Shown here: piece by piece, positions 9,155 through 14,550 of the stretch
Position numbering within the stretch: position 1 is the first letter of the stretch
Layout: every line of letters begins with the position of its first letter
Origin: CAXBNB01 sp049115735
GTDB taxonomy: Bacteria > Bacteroidota > Bacteroidia > Cytophagales > Cyclobacteriaceae
Direction of reading: 5' to 3'
DNA: 64,000 nucleotides
Assembly: GCA_049115735.1 (NCBI GenBank)
Contig: JAGDZP010000014.1
Location: forward strand, 62,001 to 126,000
Made by a program: the position numbers and the translations under genes
Notes under the pieces: generated by a model
Database searches by the model: none
What the model was told of the DNA's origin: nothing
What the model saw: the letters and a program-made list of their open reading frames with translations, nothing else

Positions 9155-9424
9155 ATGGAAAACATCATATTAAGTCCAATTGAGTTAACTCAATTAAGTG
9201 AGCTCGTAGAGAGTTCAGTACGAAAGGTTTTTACCGAAAATTTATCCTCAGAACAACCCCAAGACGAAAGACTCACAAGACAAGAATTATCCACCTTGTA
9301 TAAGATTAGTCTACCAACAGTTCACAAGGCAATGCACGAAGGCTTACCTTTTGAGAAGATAGGCCGTAAAACCCTATTTAGGAGAGAACAAGTAGATTCT
9401 TTTTTTAGAAACAAAAAGGGCTGA
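9155..9424 (+). CDS. Excisionase-like helix-turn-helix DNA-binding protein
   Basis: This 89-residue protein carries a MerR-like winged-helix motif of the excisionase (HTH_17) type: RLTRQELSTLYKISLPTVHKAMHEGLPFEKIGRKTLFRREQVDSFF. In this family it binds att-proximal DNA and tips the integrase towards excision; many Bacteroidota elements carry one downstream of the integrase. I prefer the ATG at 9155; a TTG at 9131 gives eight more polar residues. It is followed four bases later by the next gene. Confidence 0.85.
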   Translation: MENIILSPIELTQLSELVESSVRKVFTENLSSEQPQDERLTRQELSTLYKISLPTVHKAMHEGLPFEKIGRKTLFRREQVDSFFRNKKG

Positions 9425-9428
9425 AATC

Positions 9429-9740
9429 ATGACTAGAGATCACGATAACAACCCGGATAATAGTAAGGGTAAAGGTAAAACTTATCTAACCCAGATGAAG
9501 CGAGCTTACAAATCTTTTTTTGAAAAGCCTTGTACCATGAAAATGGTAGCAGTAAAGGAAAATATTGATCGTGCCAATATTTGTAGGTATGTTGGCAAGT
9601 GGCGAAGGTATAAAAGTATCTATTTGGTAAAAATAGGTAGATGTCCTGAAACTGGAGATCCTTATGTTGGGTTTTACTCAACTAATCCAAAATTAAAGCC
9701 TGAGGATAATCAATTGTCTTTTTTTGAAGATGACAATTGA
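9429..9740 (+). CDS. Small element protein, possible DNA-binding
   Basis: A 103-residue basic protein with an HTH-like segment (PCTMKMVAVKENIDRANICRYVGKWRRYKSI) and an acidic C-terminal tail (QLSFFEDDN). Comparable short proteins sit between the excisionase and the replication protein in Bacteroidota integrative elements, but I cannot name the family. It is packed between its neighbours by four and three bases, so it belongs to the same transcript. A regulatory role is inferred only. Confidence 0.65.
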   Translation: MTRDHDNNPDNSKGKGKTYLTQMKRAYKSFFEKPCTMKMVAVKENIDRANICRYVGKWRRYKSIYLVKIGRCPETGDPYVGFYSTNPKLKPEDNQLSFFEDDN

Positions 9741-9743
9741 AAA

Positions 9744-10580
9744 ATGGTTGATTTTGTAAAATTTGCCATTCCTAAAGCAAGTTTTATCAAGGACAATGAA
9801 CAATTAGACTTTAAACATGAAGTAAGCCTGAAAACAGGTGAATTATCAAACTATCAAATCGCTAAGAATGATAATTTAAAGTTTAAGTATTTTGATAAAA
9901 CTAGCTTGCTGCTCGTTTCTGGTAGCCTCCACAAATACTTTAATGGAGGTATTCAAAACTATGATGATTACACAATTTCAAACCTTCGATATACGCTTGA
10001 ATTTCTTTGTATTGAATTTGGAATTAATTTGAAAGAATGCCAATTACAAAATATTGAGTTTGGGGTTAATTTGTTCGTTGACTTCATTGTGAAAAAATTA
10101 CTAGACAATCTATTACTTCATGGTACTAAGCCTTTTGATAACGGATATAAGGCCTATTACAAAGAGTGTAAACATTCAGATTACTATCTCAAGGCTTATG
10201 ATAAAGGAACTCAACACGAACGCTTAGAAAGGATATTTCGCTATGAATTGAAGTTTAAAAAAATGAGAGATTTAAACCAGCTAGGTATTTACACTTTGAG
10301 TGATTTGATGAATGATGATTGGATAAAACCAATTCAAGTACTTTTGATTCAAAAATGGAATAAACTTTTATTGTATGATTTTACAATTGAATTGACCTCT
10401 ACTAATTATATCAAATTATTAGAATGGAGTAATACAAATTACTGGAATAGTTTAACCCGTATGCAAAAATTGAGAGCTTTTGATAAATATGTTGATTATG
10501 TCAAAAATCATTCGGCTAACATCCATAATATGATTGAGAACTCAATCTCTAATAAATGGATTCAATTAGCTGATAATTAG
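9744..10580 (+). CDS. Replication-initiator-like protein (phage/plasmid gene II type, tentative)
   Basis: This 278-residue protein resembles replication proteins of filamentous-phage gene II and related plasmid/element families. Two signatures point there: LLVSGSLHKYFNGGIQNYDDYTISNL near residue 55, and DYYLKAYDKGTQHERLERIFRYELKFKKMRDL near residue 145-175 (the YDK...LRxExK pattern). Such proteins nick DNA to start rolling-circle replication. The gene closes a run of five tightly spaced genes and is followed after three bases by a hairpin (10584-10627) that could be its origin or a terminator. The catalytic tyrosine cannot be picked out with certainty, so the function is inferred from family resemblance. 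Confidence 0.55.
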   Translation: MVDFVKFAIPKASFIKDNEQLDFKHEVSLKTGELSNYQIAKNDNLKFKYFDKTSLLLVSGSLHKYFNGGIQNYDDYTISNLRYTLEFLCIEFGINLKECQLQNIEFGVNLFVDFIVKKLLDNLLLHGTKPFDNGYKAYYKECKHSDYYLKAYDKGTQHERLERIFRYELKFKKMRDLNQLGIYTLSDLMNDDWIKPIQVLLIQKWNKLLLYDFTIELTSTNYIKLLEWSNTNYWNSLTRMQKLRAFDKYVDYVKNHSANIHNMIENSISNKWIQLADN

Positions 10581-10583
10581 GGG

Positions 10584-10627
10584 ATGTTACAAATTCACAC
10601 TTCTATTATAGGGTGAAAGTGTAACAT
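10584..10627. repeat. Hairpin after the replication-like gene (candidate origin or terminator)
   Basis: The arms ATGTTACA (10584-10591) and TGTAACAT (10620-10627) pair, then TTCAC (10594-10598) pairs with GTGAA (10613-10617) after two mismatches, leaving a 14-base loop. It starts three bases after the stop of the initiator-like gene. No T run follows, which is poor for a terminator and better for a structured origin with a nick site in the loop. Confidence 0.4.
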
Positions 10628-10779
10628 GGATTTATGCAGTAGTGGCGATAATTGAAGCTTCATAAAGCTAGAGTCAATTAGTAAGAAGTTTAGGCTTAAT
10701 CAAACCAATGCATGATGCACGTTTGTAAATATGAATTCCATCTCTAGATTTTATAAATTACAATAAACTAACAACTAAT

Positions 10780-11568
10780 ATGAAAACTATAATAATTTTC
10801 ATAATCATTTCGCCTTTGGTATGCTTTGGACAAAGAGCGAGTATTATTACTAAAACGGATAGCGTGAATGTGAAAATAAAGGCAACTACTCCCAGCCTAT
10901 TTATGACCAATAAGGGCAATATCTTTTTGGATGATGTATTGAATGTCGTATTTCACAAATCCCCAACAGAATCGGTTACTAAAAAACTAGATAACAGAGG
11001 GATTCAATATTCGTACATGCCCATAAATAATGATGATTTGTATGGATCTTCTGATTCCGAAAATCAAAGTTCTAATACTGCTTCTTATTTTGATTGGAAA
11101 TACGATGACAGTGTGCTCAAATGGGTTCATGTGTTTGAAAATAATTTAAACAGTACACAGGCTCTTAATTCTGTTTCTGTCAAACTTAAATCCTTACCGG
11201 AGTTTGAACATGAAATCATTGGAGAAAATATCATAATCGGATCGTTTAAAGATATGGTTATTCCATCAAATACGTCTTCCATCAACACACCTTACTTCTT
11301 ATCCCAAGGAAGTCATAAAGGGTCTATCAAAATACAGTTTAAAGATGGCAGGTATAAAGTAGAGGTCTATAATTTGCATTCATTTGTCAATCTTGGGATT
11401 AACACAGGTCTGCTGTATTCCGACGGGCAAAACTATAACTGGTCAAAAGATTTCATCAATAAACGCAATCAAATAAGATTGGGAAATAGAATTACCCTTA
11501 ATAGTGCTAATGACCATTTTTTGAAGATATTTAATACCTCGCAAATCAAACTTGACGATGATTTCTAA
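10780..11568 (+). CDS. Secreted hypothetical protein (element cargo)
   Basis: This 262-residue protein starts with a clear signal peptide (MKTIIIFIIISPLVCFGQ), so it should reach the periplasm or outer membrane. The rest is polar and beta-rich, with segments such as FMTNKGNIFLDDVLNVVFHKSP and GSIKIQFKDGRYKVEVYNL. The latter recalls the DUF4468-like beta domain with a TBP-like fold found in Bacteroidota exported proteins, but that match is tentative. It is separated by 199 bases from the replication gene and by 127 bases from the PLD-like gene, and it probably has its own promoter. Confidence 0.7.
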   Translation: MKTIIIFIIISPLVCFGQRASIITKTDSVNVKIKATTPSLFMTNKGNIFLDDVLNVVFHKSPTESVTKKLDNRGIQYSYMPINNDDLYGSSDSENQSSNTASYFDWKYDDSVLKWVHVFENNLNSTQALNSVSVKLKSLPEFEHEIIGENIIIGSFKDMVIPSNTSSINTPYFLSQGSHKGSIKIQFKDGRYKVEVYNLHSFVNLGINTGLLYSDGQNYNWSKDFINKRNQIRLGNRITLNSANDHFLKIFNTSQIKLDDDF

Positions 11569-11695
11569 TTCTTTGTTTTGAGAACTGCTTCGGATACAAT
11601 TACCTACACTAGAAACAAATCCACTTATTGAATGAAACGAATTGCTGGTATGTAAAGGGATTTGTATATTTAGCCAATAGTTAAACCCCTTAAAA

Positions 11696-12643
11696 TTGGC
11701 TAAATTCATTACAACAAATGGGAGTTCATATTACATTGAACAGATCATAATTGATGCAAAAAAGAGTATAGTTCTTGTTACGCCTTATTTAAGCATCAGT
11801 AAGAATATGATTGAAAGGCTAATAGATGCAGATAAAAAGAGAATCAAGATCACTTTGATTTATGGAAAGTCTGAACTCAAGGATCATGAAAAAAATAAAT
11901 TGGAGTCATTAAAGAATCTTAATCTATTCTTTTGCCAAAACCTTCATGCTAAATGTTACTTTAATGAATCATCCATGGTTCTAACTTCCATGAATCTATA
12001 CGCCTATTCGGAAAAAAACAATAGAGAAATGGGTGTGGTGATTGACAGGCTTATTGATGCCGAAATATTTAATGATGCGATAAAAGAGGTTGAGTCAATA
12101 AAAAATTCATCAAAACAAATAAAATCAAAGGGCCCTACTACAATAACTAAAAAATCAAACTTTAGTTTTAATTCTGACCTCATTCATTTCGATAAAGAAC
12201 ATTCAGAAATGTATGATTTTTATCTTCCAAGCCTCAAAAGAGTTCTTTTGTCAAAATATTCTGATAACAAGATTGAAATTATTAAGGTACAAGACGAAGA
12301 ATTTGATCCAGAATGGGATGACCTAGAAGATGATATTGATTACTATTATTTAAGAATCGATAATTTCCCATTTGATGGTGTAGAATTATTAGTAGATAGT
12401 AGAATTGATTTTAGATTTAAAAACAAATCGTTTTATAATTCTTTTAAAGAAAATCACAAAAAACAATTAAAGGACAAGTTTTCGAAAATTAGGTTTTATT
12501 GGAATAATAAGGTACTAAATATTTATCCTGAAAAATCTTTTAAATACCATAATGACCTGAATGGGCTAAACATTATAATCAATAAGTTTTTCGCAATAAT
12601 TGAAGGTACAAAAGAGGCAATCGAATCAGCCCAAAAAAAGTAG
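11696..12643 (+). CDS. PLD-like (HKD) nuclease-type protein, probable defence cargo
   Basis: This is a 315-residue protein with one phospholipase-D-type domain at the N-terminus. H84 and K86 (NLHAKCYF) with S98, N100 (LTSMNLY) and E111 (NREMGV) make up a single HxK...N...E active site, so two subunits would form one catalytic centre. Bacterial proteins of this kind are usually nucleases rather than lipases and are common in restriction and anti-phage systems. The C-terminal 180 residues are unrecognised, acidic in the middle (EEFDPEWDDLEDDIDYYY), and could be the sensor part. The start is TTG at 11696; no ATG precedes the domain. The gene is convergent with the chaperone-toxin operon. Confidence 0.75.
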   Translation: MAKFITTNGSSYYIEQIIIDAKKSIVLVTPYLSISKNMIERLIDADKKRIKITLIYGKSELKDHEKNKLESLKNLNLFFCQNLHAKCYFNESSMVLTSMNLYAYSEKNNREMGVVIDRLIDAEIFNDAIKEVESIKNSSKQIKSKGPTTITKKSNFSFNSDLIHFDKEHSEMYDFYLPSLKRVLLSKYSDNKIEIIKVQDEEFDPEWDDLEDDIDYYYLRIDNFPFDGVELLVDSRIDFRFKNKSFYNSFKENHKKQLKDKFSKIRFYWNNKVLNIYPEKSFKYHNDLNGLNIIINKFFAIIEGTKEAIESAQKK

Positions 12644-12706
12644 GAAATGTGTTCTTAAATATATTAGATGGTAGGGGCCTATAGGATTCTTAGAGATAAA
12701 ACCGCC

Positions 12707-12771
12707 CTATTACCCCTCACCTGCAAAGTTTTTTACGCTACGGTTTTCCGCGAGGGGGGTCCTTGTAATAG
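12707..12771. repeat. Imperfect inverted repeat between convergent cargo genes
   Basis: CTATTAC-CCCTC (12707-12718) can pair with GAGGGG...GTAATAG (12752-12771), with an extra bulge on the right side. Inside is a small CGG-TTTT-CCG hairpin. This patch is richer in G and C than the element around it. It lies between the stop codons of two converging genes, so it may be a shared terminator, or a scar where cargo was joined. Confidence 0.35.
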
Positions 12772-12786
12772 TACAAACGCTTTTTA

Positions 12787-13191
12787 TCACGGCGATATCG
12801 ATAATTGATCCTGGCCTGATTGCTCTGCTAATCTAACGAAATTTATTGATGGTAAAATAACAGGGTCAACCCCAGATTGGAGGGTAAAGTTTGAAATGAA
12901 TGCTCTAAGAAATGGAAATGCAATTGCTGGGGCATTTATTTTAGGAAAATCTGATAACTTGAAATCTTCAGTAATGCCATCACTAACTTCAAAACGAAAT
13001 GAAGATTCCATTATAAGATCAAAGCTTTCATCGTTTACTTCTATTTTAAAACCAATATAAAACTCATTATCTTTTTCTTCAGAAAATGAATGTCCTGTGC
13101 TTAAATTGAAAGAGTTTCCTTCCTCGCTTTTTTTGCTATGGAGGTTATAACTCAATTCATTTACTTTCCAATCTAGAAGTTGTATGTTCAT
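12787..13191 (-). CDS. SecB-like chaperone of a toxin-antitoxin-chaperone module (CmdC-like)
   Basis: This 134-residue protein resembles SecB over its C-terminal half: INAPAIAFPFLRAFISNFTLQSGVDPVILPSINFVRL (85-121) lines up with the SecB segment containing PYAREAISDLV..GGFP...L.P.NF. The N-terminal half has the alternating beta-strand pattern of SecB (FYIGFKIEVNDESFDLIMESSFRFEV). Solitary SecB-like proteins beside toxin-antitoxin genes protect the antitoxin from degradation and release it when they are drawn off by phage proteins. The gene starts one base after the stop of the 75-residue gene, so it is translated from the same message. Bacteroidota generally lack canonical SecB, which strengthens the accessory reading. 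Confidence 0.75.
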   Translation of the reverse strand: MNIQLLDWKVNELSYNLHSKKSEEGNSFNLSTGHSFSEEKDNEFYIGFKIEVNDESFDLIMESSFRFEVSDGITEDFKLSDFPKINAPAIAFPFLRAFISNFTLQSGVDPVILPSINFVRLAEQSGQDQLSISP

Positions 13192-13192
13192 A

Positions 13193-13420
13193 TCATGCAG
13201 CCAGAGGCAAGGTGTTCGAATCTGCTACTTGATCATTTGAGAAAATAAGATTTGTTACATAATTATCAACATGGACACGATTAAATTTTTCGCTTTTTAT
13301 TTCAAATGATAAGTCTTCGCTAAATCCATACTTTATAGAGGAAACTCTATAAAGTTCTTCTGGTGAAATGTTATCAAAATAATTATCTATTTTGTTTTTT
13401 AATTCTTCTGTTAATTTCAT
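13193..13420 (-). CDS. Putative antitoxin with chaperone-addiction-like tail (CmdA-like)
   Basis: A 75-residue acidic protein sits between the ART-like toxin and the SecB-like chaperone. Its ATG overlaps the toxin stop (ATGA, 13417-13420), which signals translational coupling. The N-terminal half is helical and charged (LTEELKNKIDNYFDNISPEELYRVSS). The last part is uncharged and hydrophobic (NLIFSND, then SNTLPLAA); this is what a chaperone-dependent degron looks like, and the closing LAA resembles an ssrA-type protease tag. No DNA-binding motif is seen. I do not recognise it by sequence family; the antitoxin role is inferred from position, size and tail. Confidence 0.65.
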   Translation of the reverse strand: MKLTEELKNKIDNYFDNISPEELYRVSSIKYGFSEDLSFEIKSEKFNRVHVDNYVTNLIFSNDQVADSNTLPLAA

Positions 13421-13980
13421 TTTTCTATATCCCCCTCTCTAATAATAGTAGAACTAATTATATTTTTTTTTGGTTCGTAGATAGAACAAATTGTACAGTT
13501 AGGTGTCCTAAGATAAATCTTTTTTTTACGATTGTCCGCGAATCTAATGTAAAAATTTCCTTTGACAGCATCAAAATCTACTAATCCTTCACCTCTTGCA
13601 AAATCAATTATGTACCCATCTTTATAATCATAGTAACGACCGAGCTTTTTAATCTTCGATTTATGCTTCTCAATGATATAACTAAGTATTTCTATACCAC
13701 CTTCAACGGTCAAGTCCCACAGTCTGTTGTCATCAACTGCAATATCAGACTTAACAACTCCAAATCTGTTATATCTATAAGACTTTAACTCATTATCCCA
13801 AGATTCATCTATTCCCCATTGCTGTGCTTGATCTTGAGGTTTTGAACTTAGCCCATGGATAAAGAAATATGTACCATTTCCAATCCATTCATTTTCCCCT
13901 GATGAAATTTCAAAACCTGCTTTCATAATATTTCGAGCAGCAGTAGCACTTGTACCATGATAGCCAACTAATTCAACCAT
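13417..13980 (-). CDS. PARP/ART-fold ADP-ribosyltransferase-like toxin (CmdT-like)
   Basis: This 187-residue protein opens with the NAD-binding core of PARP-type ADP-ribosyltransferases. YHGTS holds H8, AARNIMKAGFEIS is the following helix and turn, and GNGTYFF holds Y38. That is the H-Y half of an H-Y-E-type triad; the third residue is not certain. It is the promoter-proximal gene of a three-gene operon (toxin, antitoxin, SecB-like chaperone). In CmdTAC such a transferase modifies mRNA and stops growth during phage infection. The target here cannot be told from sequence. A wider alternative is a DUF3990-like ART toxin of another system. The start ATG at 13980 gives the usual short lead-in to the YHGT strand. 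Confidence 0.75.
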   Translation of the reverse strand: MVELVGYHGTSATAARNIMKAGFEISSGENEWIGNGTYFFIHGLSSKPQDQAQQWGIDESWDNELKSYRYNRFGVVKSDIAVDDNRLWDLTVEGGIEILSYIIEKHKSKIKKLGRYYDYKDGYIIDFARGEGLVDFDAVKGNFYIRFADNRKKKIYLRTPNCTICSIYEPKKNIISSTIIREGDIEK

Positions 13981-14064
13981 GGTCGCAAACTATTAAATAA
14001 ATAAACAACTGCCAAGATTATAATTACGTCATCCTTTCTTTGTTTGTAGCCCTACAAAAAATAC

Positions 14065-14097
14065 AAAAGCACTTATACTATACGTATAAGGGCTTTT
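14065..14097. promoter_or_regulatory. Inverted repeat upstream of the toxin operon
   Basis: AAAAGC-A-CTTATAC (14065-14078) pairs with GTATAAG-G-GCTTTT (14084-14097) with one mismatch around a five-base loop. It lies 85 bases upstream of the toxin start, in the only sizeable gap between the operon and the element end. It could be an operator for autoregulation, or a terminator (TTTTTT follows nearby on the minus strand). The position favours control of the operon. Confidence 0.4.
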
Positions 14098-14291
14098 ATG
14101 CAGAGGAGGAGGATTCGGAATTAGCCAATCCCTGACATTTCTGAATGCAGTAAAATTCAATTAGTATGAAATATTATTGCTAACTCGTCTAGGTAGTTGG
14201 GGTAATGCATAGGGAATGCTCTTTATTGCCCATATTTAATTAAGCTGCCTTTTATCAATGGCTCCCCAAAAGAAGCCTTAATGTCCATATT

Positions 14292-14311
14292 TAGGTAACT
14301 ACATAGGTAAC
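14292..14311 (+). repeat. Arm-type repeat, right end of element
   Basis: TAGGTAACTACATAGGTAAC matches the repeat before the integrase (6676-6695) at 19 of 20 positions and has the same orientation. It lies 54 bases inside the right att repeat. Presence at both ends supports a role as integrase or excisionase binding site. Confidence 0.6.
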
Positions 14312-14365
14312 TATAATAAACAGTAAAAATAAAAACCCTTTAAATCAATGACTTACAGGGATTAT

Positions 14366-14382
14366 TTGAGGTCCCGAGCGGA
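14366..14382 (-). repeat. Right attachment site (overlaps tRNA-Cys 3' end)
   Basis: TTGAGGTCCCGAGCGGA is identical to 6554-6570. It covers the last bases of the T arm, the acceptor 3' strand and U73 of tRNA-Cys. The element restores these bases, so the tRNA stays intact after insertion. Confidence 0.85.
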
Positions 14383-14439
14383 TTCGAACCGCTGTACGAG
14401 CTTTTGCAGAGCTCTGCCTAGCCACTCGGCCACAGGACC
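14369..14439 (-). tRNA. tRNA-Cys (anticodon GCA)
   Basis: The minus strand folds as a 71-base cloverleaf. The acceptor stem is GGTCCTG/CGGGACC, followed by U73, as expected for tRNA-Cys. The anticodon stem is GAGCT/AGCTC around the loop CTGCAAA, giving anticodon GCA. The T arm is AGCGG-TTCGAAT-CCGCT. CCA is not encoded. Its 3' end is the insertion site of the adjacent element. It looks fully functional. Confidence 0.95.
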
Positions 14440-14511
14440 ATTTTTGCAAAAATATTACTAATTGAATACCCTACAAATCATTAGAGAGATATTCTATTAG
14501 TTTTTTCCTAA

Positions 14512-14545
14512 CGGAAAAAATAAGAAAAGGGTGCTTTCGCACCCT
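14512..14545 (-). terminator. rpsA rho-independent terminator
   Basis: AGGGTGC (14528-14534 on the plus strand) pairs perfectly with GCACCCT (14539-14545) around a TTTC loop. On the minus strand it is followed by TTTTCTTATTTTTT. It starts six bases after the rpsA stop codon. Confidence 0.85.
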
Positions 14546-14550
14546 CTAAT

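Larger units (their letters stand above)
6554..14382. mobile_element. tRNA-Cys-integrated genetic element, about 7.8 kb
   Basis: The element is bounded by a 17-bp direct repeat from the tRNA-Cys 3' end. At its left end is a tyrosine integrase; then come small element proteins, an excisionase-like HTH protein and a replication-initiator-like protein, all on the plus strand. The right half is cargo: a secreted protein, a PLD-like protein, and a minus-strand three-gene toxin-antitoxin-chaperone-like operon next to the tRNA. Near-identical 20-bp arm-type repeats lie inside both ends. The genes are visibly richer in A and T than rpsA next door. No conjugation genes, relaxase or phage structural genes were seen, so it is a small integrative plasmid-like or satellite-like element rather than a full ICE or prophage. 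Confidence 0.85.

Noticed and set aside
13363..13584. Plus-strand open frame opposite the toxin-antitoxin junction
   Set aside because: It overlaps two well-supported minus-strand genes and shows only antisense hydrophobic composition.
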